Origin: an uncultured Clostridia bacterium
Lineage (GTDB): Bacteria; Bacillota; Clostridia; Oscillospirales; Acutalibacteraceae
Reading direction: 5' to 3'
NCBI GenBank assembly: GCA_946182865.1
Contig: CAMHAV010000008.1
Location: 1-38,220 of the forward strand
DNA length: 38,220 nucleotides
Shown: piece by piece, positions 29,055 through 38,083 of the stretch
Layout: each line of letters begins with the position of its first letter
How positions within the stretch are numbered: the first letter of the stretch is position 1
The notes under the pieces: generated by a model
The model's database searches: none
Seen by the model: the letters and a program-made list of their open reading frames with translations, nothing else
Told to the model about the DNA's origin: nothing
Program-made: the position numbers and the translations under genes

Positions 29055-29636
29055 TCACGCGCATCCCATTTGGGATTTTAAGATGGCCGCGATATCGTCA
29101 GCGGAGTCGGCCTTGATCTTGAAAATGCGGCGGAATTCCTGCGCCTTTTCCTCCTGCATGCCGTCATTCAGCCAGTCGATGGTCACGCCGAAGAACAGGC
29201 ATTTGTAATAATTGACAATGATTTTGCGGTTGCGCTCGATCATCTCCCCGTCGATGCCGCCTTCCGACAGCAGCGCGTCGATATACTGGGTGATGAAATA
29301 TTCGCAGATCTGCATGAGATACCGCTCGAATACATCGCGGCTCACGGAACGGTAGATGTGCATAATGGCCCGCCTGCGGTGGGAGGCAAATTCCTCGATC
29401 GCGTCGTAGCACTCCACCACCGAATGCACCGACGAGTATTTTTCGATAACGGCGTCGGCCTCCTCTTTGACAATCTCTTCGAGCAGCGCCGGCAGATCGT
29501 GAAAGTGGTAATAGAAAGAATTGCGGTTGATGCCGCACTCCTCCACCACGTTTTTGACCGTGATTTCGCTGAACGGATGTTCCTCCAGCAGTTTCAAAAA
29601 CGCCGCTTTGATCGCGTCGCGGGTAAAATTCGCCAT
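29055..29636 (-). CDS. TetR/AcrR-family regulator
   Basis: HTH ITVKNVVEECGINRNSFYYHFHDLPALLEEIV. Confidence 0.93.
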   Translation of the reverse strand: MANFTRDAIKAAFLKLLEEHPFSEITVKNVVEECGINRNSFYYHFHDLPALLEEIVKEEADAVIEKYSSVHSVVECYDAIEEFASHRRRAIMHIYRSVSRDVFERYLMQICEYFITQYIDALLSEGGIDGEMIERNRKIIVNYYKCLFFGVTIDWLNDGMQEEKAQEFRRIFKIKADSADDIAAILKSQMGCA

Positions 29637-29690
29637 ATATAAACTCCCTGTTCCTTTCCTCTGTCATGCCGTCATTATCTCAATATCAAC

Positions 29691-29719
29691 ATTATACAAA
29701 CCACCAAGAAAATATTCAA
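29691..29719 (-). promoter_or_regulatory. Putative sigma-A promoter of the tetR gene, TTGAAT-N17-TATAAT
   Basis: Minus-strand match with 17-bp spacer, 55 bp upstream of the start. Confidence 0.75.
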
Positions 29720-29814
29720 CACGGAGATTGTTAATTTTTTGCCAAGCAAAAGCAGCCAAGAGACAAAGTTCCTCCCTTGGCTGCCGATGTGCTGACACTC
29801 TTCTATTACCTATG

Positions 29815-29959
29815 CACTATCCACAACTTAAGCACTCCCCCAGTCAGCTACGCTGACAGCCCCCTCAAAGAGGGAGCCATTTTTCGCCTCCCTCTCTGAG
29901 GGAGGTGGCACGCCGCAGGCGTGACGGAGGGAGTTTATTTCCCTAAGTTGTGGACAGTG
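29815..29959. mobile_element. 145-bp palindromic MITE-like element
   Basis: Terminal inverted repeats CACTATCCACAACTTA/TAAGTTGTGGACAGTG (15/16); direct repeats ATTACCTATG at 29805-29814 and 29960-29969; internal hairpins. Confidence 0.88.
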
Positions 29960-30013
29960 ATTACCTATGTGCTGACTTTACAATTTCACATTTCACACTT
30001 CACACTCCACATT

Positions 30014-32014
30014 TTACTCAACCGCGCCGGTGCGATAGATGAATTTGACGCTTTCCTCGGTCTGACCGTCAGCCGAGAAGTGTGCGCTGTAGGCGCGGGA
30101 AACGTCCTTGAGCGCCTGCCATCTCACGCCCAGACCCGCCACATCACCGTTCGCCATGGTGGCGAGCTTCTCCAGACTGCTGCCCTCGAACCGCTTCATA
30201 CCGTCGGAAAGCTGCATCGCGCCGCTGTTGAGGCGGTTAATGCCGTCGGTGAGCGCGCCGGAACTGCCGTCCACCTGGTTCAGCCCGTCGCTCAAGCTCT
30301 TCGCGCCCTCCTGTAATTGCGCTGTGCCGTCATAAAGCGCCTGCACGCCGTTGGTGTACTGGCAGATGCCCTGATAAAACGCATTGTAGGCGTTGAGCTG
30401 TTCGAGCGCGGTGTTGATGCTCTTTTGTCCTTCCTTTGCCTTGGGAAGATTGGCGGCAAGCGCCTGATTGATCTGGCTTCTGATCGCGTCACTGTTCATG
30501 TTCTGTTCGATGAGCTGCGCCTTGGCGTCGCTGACATGGCTTTGAATCGTCCCCTGTATTTCATCCGACTGCATTTGCTGCTGCGTATACTGCTCTACCG
30601 TGCTGTCAATGACCGCCCTGGTCGCTTCGTCGGCGTTCTGATAATCCTCGCCGGTCAGACCTTTACTTTCCAGCACACTGCCGAGAACACCCTGCCGCAC
30701 CTGTTCCCGCACGGTGCCCGTCACCTGCTCTGTAATCGCCGCGGTATTGGCTTCCACCTGTGCGGCGACAGCCTCGCGCGCCGCCGCTTCCGCCTGACCG
30801 CGCAGACTTTCCTCGCTCAGTCCCGAAACGATACTGCCCAGCACGGCGGCATAGTTGTCACGGCTGAGGGCAGGACAATCCATCCCTGCCGCCTGAATCT
30901 GCTGCTGCGTGGTGGCAAGCAGGGTGTCAAACACCTTCGCCGCGCCGCCCTGCAAATCGGCGTTGTTGCTGCAAAGGAACGCAAGCGTCTGGCGCACGGT
31001 ATCTACGCCGCCGCTGACCTGCTGCCCGCCCTCGGTCAACTGATGAATGCCCTCGATCAGCAAGCCCGACTTTTGCAGAAGCTGGCTGGTGCCGTCATAC
31101 AGCGCGGAGGAACCGTCCGTGAGCTGATGGATGCCGCTGCTGAGCGCGCCGAGCGACAGATCAGCGCCGCCCTTTTCCGCTGCCTTCTCCTCCGCTTTTT
31201 CCGACGCCTCGTTAAAGAGGTCGTTCGTCACCATCGTCAGCGTGGTGGTGAGCGCGAAATTCTCCACGTCGGCGGTGATTTCAATGCTTTCGGGGATGTC
31301 AATAGACGCCTGGTTCAGATGGAGGCTTTCCTGCATACCCGGCAGGGCAAAGCCGATGACAATGCTGCGGGTGCCGTCGTTGATGATCTTGCCGTTGGAG
31401 ATTTCCACATGGGAGAAGACATTGTTGTCGAGAATCGCGCCTGTCACCACCGTGAAAGGCACATAGATATCCTCGTCCCTGCCGTCGATGGAGACGGTCT
31501 GCTTCTGGTTGTTGGTGTAGTCAAAGCGAATGGTCGCCCTGCCGCTCTTTCCGGCGATTTCTTCGGCGGTCATCTCCTTGCCGTCGAGAAGGTAGGTCAG
31601 CTTTACACTGACGGGAAGCTGCTCCGACCGGGTGATGTCACCGCCGTCGGTGTTCCACTGGTAGGCGTTGTCGGTGTCCATGCCGTAGCCGTCGGTTTCT
31701 CCCACTTGGGCTACGCTCTGACCCTTGCCGCCGTTTTTCATCCAGTCGCTCACGATGATTTTTTCCGCGCTGCCGTCCGCGCCTGCGATGACATACACCG
31801 TGTCGTCCGTCACGGCGGAGGTTTCGCCGTCGTCACAGACGGTCTGGGCGGCGGTCACGGTGGGTTGATGCCGCGACAGCACCGCATAGGTGCCAAAACC
31901 CGCGCCCGACAGCACCAGCGCCGCCGCCAAAGCGAGAATCATGGTTCTTTTGGAAAGCTGTCCGAGTTTTTCTTCTGTCTTATCCAGTAGTTGTTTGATG
32001 TTTGTCGTTTTCAT
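30014..32014 (-). CDS. YhgE/Pip-like membrane-anchored protein, partner of the MMPL transporter
   Basis: One N-terminal TM (TMILALAAALVLSGAGFGTYAVL), long Ala/Gln coiled region and repeated LxDGxxQL-type motifs; adjacent to MMPL. Confidence 0.7.
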   Translation of the reverse strand: MKTTNIKQLLDKTEEKLGQLSKRTMILALAAALVLSGAGFGTYAVLSRHQPTVTAAQTVCDDGETSAVTDDTVYVIAGADGSAEKIIVSDWMKNGGKGQSVAQVGETDGYGMDTDNAYQWNTDGGDITRSEQLPVSVKLTYLLDGKEMTAEEIAGKSGRATIRFDYTNNQKQTVSIDGRDEDIYVPFTVVTGAILDNNVFSHVEISNGKIINDGTRSIVIGFALPGMQESLHLNQASIDIPESIEITADVENFALTTTLTMVTNDLFNEASEKAEEKAAEKGGADLSLGALSSGIHQLTDGSSALYDGTSQLLQKSGLLIEGIHQLTEGGQQVSGGVDTVRQTLAFLCSNNADLQGGAAKVFDTLLATTQQQIQAAGMDCPALSRDNYAAVLGSIVSGLSEESLRGQAEAAAREAVAAQVEANTAAITEQVTGTVREQVRQGVLGSVLESKGLTGEDYQNADEATRAVIDSTVEQYTQQQMQSDEIQGTIQSHVSDAKAQLIEQNMNSDAIRSQINQALAANLPKAKEGQKSINTALEQLNAYNAFYQGICQYTNGVQALYDGTAQLQEGAKSLSDGLNQVDGSSGALTDGINRLNSGAMQLSDGMKRFEGSSLEKLATMANGDVAGLGVRWQALKDVSRAYSAHFSADGQTEESVKFIYRTGAVE

Positions 32015-32033
32015 GTCAGATTACCCCTTTGCT

Positions 32034-34112
32034 TCAATCAGAAATCTTTGTCATGCCAGCCGTGGTCTTGCAGATCAGTTTGTCAAAGACCATAAAGAGA
32101 GCGGGCAGCACCAGAAGCACCGCACACATGCTGATCAAGGCGCCTCTGGCCATGAGCATGCACAGCGAGCCGATGATATCCACATCCGAATACAGCGCCA
32201 CGCCGAAGGTCGCTGCGAAAAAGCCGAGCGCGCTCACCATAATGGAACCGATGCTCGTGACGAGCGCCGTGCGGACGGCTGTCTTTTTATCCGCGCCGCC
32301 CATGCGTTCCAGCTTGTAGCGAGAGGTCATGAGAATGGCGTAGTCCACTGTCGCGCCGAGCTGGATGGTGCTGATGCAGATGGGAGCGATAAACGGAAGC
32401 TGGGTGTCGGTGTAGAACGGTATGCCTAGGTTCACGAAGATAGCAAATTCAATGACCGCCACCAACAGGAAGGGCAGCGACGCACTCTTAAGCACCACGG
32501 CGATAATCAGGAAGATAGCGACGATGGAAACCGCGTCCACCACCTTGAAATCGTGGTCGGTGATGGTGATTAAGTCCTTGGTGCAGGGAGCTTCCCCGAT
32601 CAGCATGGCGCTGCTGTCGTATTTCTTGATGATCCGGTTGATGTCGTCGATCTGCCGATTGACTTCATCCGTCGCCACCTTGTATTCCGAGCTGACCAGC
32701 AGGAGCTGCCAGCGGTCGCTTTTGAGAATCCGCCGTACCGAATCGGGAAGCAGTTCCTCCGGCACATGGCTGCCGATGAGCGAATCCAGTCCCAGCGCAG
32801 CTTTCACGCCTTTCACCTGCTTGATCTCGTCGGTCATGCGCCGCGCGTCCTCCGGCGAAAGCTGCGCGTCCGCCAGAATCATATGCGTGGAGGACATATC
32901 AAATTCGTCCTGCAATTTATTGGTTGCGATGACATATTCCATATCCTCCGGCAGCGTCGCGCCGAGGTCATAATACACCTTGGCGTTGCTCTGTCCGTAA
33001 AACGCCGGAACCGCAAGGACCACAAACAGCGCGAGCGACACGGGGACGATTTTCAGAATGCCGCCGCCGATTTTGTCCATATCAGGCATGAGCGGCTTGT
33101 GTCGGGTCTTTTCGATCAGACCGTCGAGCAGCAGAATCATGGAGGGCAGCGTGGTCACACAGCCGATCACGCCGAACACCACGCCTTTAGCCATGACAAT
33201 GCCGAGATCGAGTCCCAGTGTAAAGGTCATGAAGCAGAGCGCCAGAAAGCCCGCAACGGTCGTGACGGAACTGCCAACCACCGAGGTAAGCGTGGCGGAA
33301 ATGGCGTGCGCCATCGCGTCGTCGTTGCTGTCGGGGAAATGGCGCTTCTGTTCGCTGTAGCTGTGCCACAGAAAGATGGAATAATCCATTGTCACGGCGA
33401 GCTGCAACACCGCCGCCAGCGCTTTGGTGATGTAGGAAACCTCGCCCATCAGCACATTGCTGCCGAGGTTGAGCAATATCGCCATGCCGATGCTCGCCAA
33501 AAAGACAAGCGGAATAATGAACGAATCCATAAAGAGCATCATGACGATCACCGAACAGAGCACCGCGATACCGACATAAATCGGTTCCTCCTGCTCGCAC
33601 AGGTTTTTCAGGTCGGTGACCATGGCGGACATCCCTGTGACAAAGCACTGTTTGTCGGCAATCGAGCGGATGGAGCCGATAGCCTCCATCGTTTCGTCGG
33701 CACTGGTAGAGGTGTCAAAGAACACCGCCATCAGTGTGGCGTCGCCGTTGTTGAACGCGTCATAAACCTTTTCGGGGAGAAATTCCATCGGAACCGAGTC
33801 CCCCAGAATGCTGTCGTACCACACCACATCCACCACATGATCGACCTGTTCGATCTGCTTTTTCAGGTGGGACACATCATCCGGCTGCATTCCCTCCACC
33901 ACCAGAATGGAGAACGCGCCTTTGTCGAAATCCTCCAGCAGAATCTCCTGTCCGCGCATGGTGTCGATATCGTCCGGCAGATAGTCGAGCATATCGTAAT
34001 TGATTCTGGTCATGGCCATGCCGATGACCGACGGCACGAGAAGCATCACGGCCAGAAGCAGGATGAGCTTCTTGTGCCGAACCACAAAATTACCGAATCT
34101 GTCCAATTCCAT
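32034..34112 (-). CDS. MMPL/RND-family transporter
   Basis: Two-fold TM architecture; LAVTMDYSIFLWHSYSEQK and LGATVDYAILMTSRYKLE motifs. Confidence 0.93.
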   Translation of the reverse strand: MELDRFGNFVVRHKKLILLLAVMLLVPSVIGMAMTRINYDMLDYLPDDIDTMRGQEILLEDFDKGAFSILVVEGMQPDDVSHLKKQIEQVDHVVDVVWYDSILGDSVPMEFLPEKVYDAFNNGDATLMAVFFDTSTSADETMEAIGSIRSIADKQCFVTGMSAMVTDLKNLCEQEEPIYVGIAVLCSVIVMMLFMDSFIIPLVFLASIGMAILLNLGSNVLMGEVSYITKALAAVLQLAVTMDYSIFLWHSYSEQKRHFPDSNDDAMAHAISATLTSVVGSSVTTVAGFLALCFMTFTLGLDLGIVMAKGVVFGVIGCVTTLPSMILLLDGLIEKTRHKPLMPDMDKIGGGILKIVPVSLALFVVLAVPAFYGQSNAKVYYDLGATLPEDMEYVIATNKLQDEFDMSSTHMILADAQLSPEDARRMTDEIKQVKGVKAALGLDSLIGSHVPEELLPDSVRRILKSDRWQLLLVSSEYKVATDEVNRQIDDINRIIKKYDSSAMLIGEAPCTKDLITITDHDFKVVDAVSIVAIFLIIAVVLKSASLPFLLVAVIEFAIFVNLGIPFYTDTQLPFIAPICISTIQLGATVDYAILMTSRYKLERMGGADKKTAVRTALVTSIGSIMVSALGFFAATFGVALYSDVDIIGSLCMLMARGALISMCAVLLVLPALFMVFDKLICKTTAGMTKISD

Positions 34113-34194
34113 TACCTCTCATTTCATTTCTTTATCGGGGCGGTTCCCGACTTGTGATAACAGTTTATGCCGCGGCGCTCGGTTTATCAATAGA

Positions 34195-34240
34195 CAAAGC
34201 CGTCCGCTGTGTCGGATTTTCAGACACACGGACGGCTTTG
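34195..34240. promoter_or_regulatory. Strong hairpin in the divergent MMPL/DUF308-like intergenic region
   Basis: CAAAGCCGTCCG...CGGACGGCTTTG plus inner TGTGTC/GACACA. Confidence 0.6.
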
Positions 34241-34333
34241 CCTAAAAATGATACATCCGCCGCGGATTGCCTGTTTTCTTCCGCTCGGCGTGGGATTATA
34301 CTGTTACCATCATAACAAAAGGAGTGAACAGGG

Positions 34334-34954
34334 ATGAAACCTCGTTCTGTGATTCCCATGCAGGTGGCAAAATTCGGAACGATCGCGCTGTCCGCCGTCT
34401 TCTGCGCGGTGGGTCTCCTCATGATCGCGGTTCCCGAAAAGATGCTTCCCGCGTGGGTGGATTTCTTCGGCGTCGCCATGATGATTTTCGGCGTGATCAA
34501 GCTGGTGGGGTACTTTTCCAAGGATCTCTACCGCCTGGCGTTTCAGTATGATCTGCCATTCGGCATTCTGATGATTGCACTGGGCTTCATCACCACCGTC
34601 AAATCCGACAGCGTGCTGTATTTCCTGTGCATCGCGCTGGGGATTTCCATTTTGGCGGACGGGCTGTTTAAAATGCAGATTGCCATTGACGCCAAACGCT
34701 TCGGCATCGGCGCGTGGTGGCTGATCGTAGTGCTGGCGGCGGCCGCCGGAGCCATCGGACTGCTGCTGGTCTTTCGTCCGGCGGAAAGCCTGCGCGTAAT
34801 GACGATTCTTCTCGGCGCGTCGCTGCTGGCGGACGGCATATTGAATATGTGCGTCGCCATCAGCACCGTCAAGATTATCCGTCACCAGATGCCGGATGAC
34901 ATCGGGATGCCGGACGACATCGGGATGCTGGATGTCATTGACGCGGCGGAATGA
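34334..34954 (+). CDS. DUF308/HdeD-like membrane protein
   Basis: Six hydrophobic segments; LGFITTVKSDSVLYFLCIALGISILADGLFKMQ; C-terminal MPDDIG duplication. Confidence 0.8.
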   Translation: MKPRSVIPMQVAKFGTIALSAVFCAVGLLMIAVPEKMLPAWVDFFGVAMMIFGVIKLVGYFSKDLYRLAFQYDLPFGILMIALGFITTVKSDSVLYFLCIALGISILADGLFKMQIAIDAKRFGIGAWWLIVVLAAAAGAIGLLLVFRPAESLRVMTILLGASLLADGILNMCVAISTVKIIRHQMPDDIGMPDDIGMLDVIDAAE

Positions 34955-34969
34955 TTGATTCGGGCACCG

Positions 34970-35029
34970 ACAAAAGACCCGTACAGAGCGGTCACTTTCA
35001 TGTGAAACCGTCCTGTACGGGTCTTTTGT
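34970..35029. terminator. Bidirectional terminator
   Basis: ACAAAAGACCCGTACAG...CTGTACGGGTCTTTTGT. Confidence 0.9.
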
Positions 35030-35069
35030 TTTCTCTTTTATTTTCTCTCAGTGATGTTTTTATACGCTA

Positions 35070-35963
35070 TCAGTCTACTACGCCGCCCTCTACCACGAGG
35101 TTGTCAGGATTGGCTGCCGAACCGTAGACGGAAGCGAGGGTCGCTTCGTAATCGGCATGGAAGAAGTTCTCTTCGCCAAGGGCTTTGATCTCGTCATTGA
35201 GCCAGTTGAGCAGGGAGGCGTTGCCCTTCTGCACGGCGGGCGCAATGGTGTCGGCACTGCCCAGCGCGTCAATGCCTACCGTGTAGCCGGGATTGACAAT
35301 CGCCCACGCAAGCACCTCCGTGTTGTCGGTGGAGAAAGCGTCGCCGCGTCCCTGGAGCAGGGCGTTGTAGGCGTCGGCGTACTCGTCGTATTTCTGGAGC
35401 TTCACATCGGGTTCGTTCTTTTCAAAATAGGTTTCGGCGGTGGTACCCTTGACCACGATAAGGGTCTTGTCTTTGAGGTCGTCAATGCTCTTGACCACGG
35501 CGCTGTCGGGAGACACCACGCCCAGCTTGACTTTCATATAGGGCAGGGCGAAGTCCACCTTCTCGGCGCGTTCCTCGGTCACGGTGAAGTTGGCGAGGAC
35601 AATATCCACCTTGCCGGTCGCGGCGTATTCCACACGGCTGGCGGGGTCGGTGGAGACATATTCGACGTCAACGCCCAAATCCTTGCCGATTCTCTCCGCA
35701 AAATACACATCGTAGCCCTGGTATTTTCCGTTTTCATCCACATAGCCAAAGGGGGCCTTGTCGCTGAATACGCCGATGACCACCTTGCCGCTCTCCTTGA
35801 TCTCGTCAACCGTGCGATAGGAGGCTTTGGTCTGACCGTTGCTGCCGCTGTTATCGCTTCCGCTCACTTTGCTGTCGGAACCGGAGCAGGAGGCGAGTGC
35901 GCCTACCGCGAGAACGGCGGAAAGGGAAAGGGCTGCTATTTTTTGTATAAAATTGTATTTCAT
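35070..35963 (-). CDS. Polar amino-acid ABC transporter substrate-binding lipoprotein (SBP family 3)
   Basis: Lipobox LAVGALASCSG; GKVVIGVFSDKAPFGYVDENGKYQGYDVYFAERIGKDLG. Confidence 0.95.
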   Translation of the reverse strand: MKYNFIQKIAALSLSAVLAVGALASCSGSDSKVSGSDNSGSNGQTKASYRTVDEIKESGKVVIGVFSDKAPFGYVDENGKYQGYDVYFAERIGKDLGVDVEYVSTDPASRVEYAATGKVDIVLANFTVTEERAEKVDFALPYMKVKLGVVSPDSAVVKSIDDLKDKTLIVVKGTTAETYFEKNEPDVKLQKYDEYADAYNALLQGRGDAFSTDNTEVLAWAIVNPGYTVGIDALGSADTIAPAVQKGNASLLNWLNDEIKALGEENFFHADYEATLASVYGSAANPDNLVVEGGVVD

Positions 35964-35977
35964 GATATATTTTCCTT

Positions 35978-36733
35978 TCATTGTTTATTGAATTCAAAAG
36001 TCTGCAAAAAGTCTTTGGCTCTCTGTGTGCGGGGATGGGTAAAGAATTCCTCGGCGGGCAGGTTTTCCAGAATCTTTCCCTCGTCGAGGAATACGATCCG
36101 GTCAGCGACCGCGCGGGCAAATCCCATTTCATGGGTAACGATCAGCATGGTCATGCCGCCTTGGGCAAGCTCCAGCATTACGTCGAGCACCTCCCGCACC
36201 ATTTCGGGGTCGAGCGCGGCGGTCACTTCGTCAAAGAGCATGATTTCGGGATTGACGCAGAGCGCCCGCACGATGGCGACGCGCTGCTTTTGTCCGCCCG
36301 ACAGCTCGCGGGGATACGCCTTGCGCTTTTCCCAGAGTCCCACGCGCAGCAGAAGCTGCTCTGCCTCTGTCCGCGCGTCCTCCTTGGTGCGCTTCTGCAC
36401 CTTAATGGGCGCAAGGGTCACGTTGTCGAGGATATTTTTGTGCGGGAAAAGATCGTAGCTCTGGAACACCATGCCGATCTTTTGCCGCAGACGGGTCAGA
36501 TTTTTCGCGCCGGGGGTGATGGCCTCGCCGTCGATGAGAATGCTGCCGCCGTCGATGGGTTCCAGACCGTTGATGCAGCGCAGCAGCGTGCTTTTGCCGC
36601 AGCCGGACGAACCGAGAATCACGACCACTTCGCCCTTGCGGACGGTCAGATCCACGCCGTCGAGAATCACGTCGTCACCGAATTTTTTCTGTAAGCCCGC
36701 AATTTCGAGCTGAATGGTTTCTTCTGCCGCCAC
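35978..36733 (-). CDS. Polar amino-acid ABC transporter ATP-binding protein (GlnQ-like)
   Basis: GSSGCGKSTLLRCINGLE, ELSGGQKQRVAIVRALCVNPEIMLFDEVTAALDPE. Confidence 0.97.
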   Translation of the reverse strand: MAAEETIQLEIAGLQKKFGDDVILDGVDLTVRKGEVVVILGSSGCGKSTLLRCINGLEPIDGGSILIDGEAITPGAKNLTRLRQKIGMVFQSYDLFPHKNILDNVTLAPIKVQKRTKEDARTEAEQLLLRVGLWEKRKAYPRELSGGQKQRVAIVRALCVNPEIMLFDEVTAALDPEMVREVLDVMLELAQGGMTMLIVTHEMGFARAVADRIVFLDEGKILENLPAEEFFTHPRTQRAKDFLQTFEFNKQ

Positions 36734-36739
36734 GGCAAG

Positions 36740-37414
36740 TCACCTCCAACGCTTTTCGAGAGTTCTGGCCAGCAGCGATATCGGCCAGCAGGCGAGAAAA
36801 TACAGGATAAACACCGCGCCGTAAACCCACAGCGACGCGGTGGGATAGGCAAAGCGGTTCACGTCAATGATCTGCTTGCCCACCTTGAGCACCTCCGTGA
36901 TACCGATGAGCACCACCAGGCTGGTGGTCTTGATCATGCGGGTGGTCAGATTGATGGTGGGAGGCAGCAACCGGCGCAGCGTCTGGGGCAGGATGATATG
37001 GGCAAAGGTCTGCCATTTCGTCATGCCGAGCGCCGCCGCGCTGTCGTATTGGTGCTTGGGAATGCTTTGCAGCGCGCCGCGCACCAAATCCCCCATCTCT
37101 GCCGTTCCCCACAGCGTAAAGACCAGCACCGCGCTGAAATCCGCCGACCAGTTCCAGCCGAAGGCCCTTGTCACGCCGAAATAGGCGATAAAGAGCAGCA
37201 CCAACTGGGGCATGATTCTGACAAATTCCAGATACACGCGGCTGACGGCTTTTGCCAGCGGATGCCGCAGCGTCATGAACATACCAAGGAGTATGCCGAG
37301 GGGAATGGAGAGCAGCACCGCCAGCAGGCTGATGCGCATAGTGACCCACAGTCCCTCTATCAGCCGGGCAAAATTTCTGCCTAAAAAGAGGACGTTAATT
37401 CCCGAAGCCTGCAT
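36740..37414 (-). CDS. Polar amino-acid ABC transporter permease
   Basis: HisM-type motif AAALGMTKWQTFAHIILPQTLRRLLP; start set at MQASGINVLF. Confidence 0.93.
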   Translation of the reverse strand: MQASGINVLFLGRNFARLIEGLWVTMRISLLAVLLSIPLGILLGMFMTLRHPLAKAVSRVYLEFVRIMPQLVLLFIAYFGVTRAFGWNWSADFSAVLVFTLWGTAEMGDLVRGALQSIPKHQYDSAAALGMTKWQTFAHIILPQTLRRLLPPTINLTTRMIKTTSLVVLIGITEVLKVGKQIIDVNRFAYPTASLWVYGAVFILYFLACWPISLLARTLEKRWR

Positions 37415-38063
37415 GGCGCAGCCTCCTTTCGAGAAGCGTGGCGGCGACTGAAACCGGCAGCAGAATGACCAGATACGCCACCACCAGCATGGTGAGCGCC
37501 TCATCCGTCCGGTAATACAGACCGATCAGGTCTTTGGCCACATACATCAGGTCCGCCAGCGCAATGCCGCTGACCACGGAGGTTTCTTTGATAAGAAAAA
37601 TGACATTCGCGCATATGCCGGGCACCGACACCGCCAAAGCCTGCGGAAAGATGATCTCCTTCATGGTGAGCCACCGTCCGAAGCCGAGGCTGGCGGCGGA
37701 TTCCGCCTGCGATTTGTCGATAGATTCCAGTCCGCTGCGCAGCGTTTCCGCCATATAGCTGCCGCCTAAAAAGGCGATGCCGATGACAGCGCACGCTTCG
37801 CCGCTGAGGACAATACCGATATTCGGCAGTCCGAAATAGAGAAAGAAGAGCTGCACGAGCAGCGGCGTGTTGCGGCTGAGTTCGATATAGACCGCTATCA
37901 CCCGGCGCAGCACCGGCACGCGGTAATACAGCGCCGCCGAACAGACCATGCCCACGAGCAGGGCAAAGAGAATGCCCCAGAAGGCGATATATACCGTCAG
38001 CTTTGCCGCTTCCACATAAAGCGGCGCATACCGCGCGATAAATTCCCAGTCGAGTCGGGTCAT
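37395..38063 (-). CDS. Polar amino-acid ABC transporter permease
   Basis: ESAASLGFGRWLTMKEIIFPQALAVSVPG; start at MTRLDWEF with SD GGAAAGGAG; longer ORF start would fall in the tandem repeat. Confidence 0.93.
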   Translation of the reverse strand: MTRLDWEFIARYAPLYVEAAKLTVYIAFWGILFALLVGMVCSAALYYRVPVLRRVIAVYIELSRNTPLLVQLFFLYFGLPNIGIVLSGEACAVIGIAFLGGSYMAETLRSGLESIDKSQAESAASLGFGRWLTMKEIIFPQALAVSVPGICANVIFLIKETSVVSGIALADLMYVAKDLIGLYYRTDEALTMLVVAYLVILLPVSVAATLLERRLRHAGFGN

Positions 38064-38083
38064 GTCGGTTCTCTCCTTTCCGG

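Noticed and set aside
30317-31990. 557-aa plus-strand ORF opposite the YhgE-like gene
   Set aside because: Shadow ORF; the minus-strand gene has a TM segment and fits the MMPL operon.
32766-34157. 463-aa plus-strand ORF opposite the MMPL gene
   Set aside because: Shadow ORF; His/Arg/Gln-rich with no domain, opposite a clear MMPL transporter.
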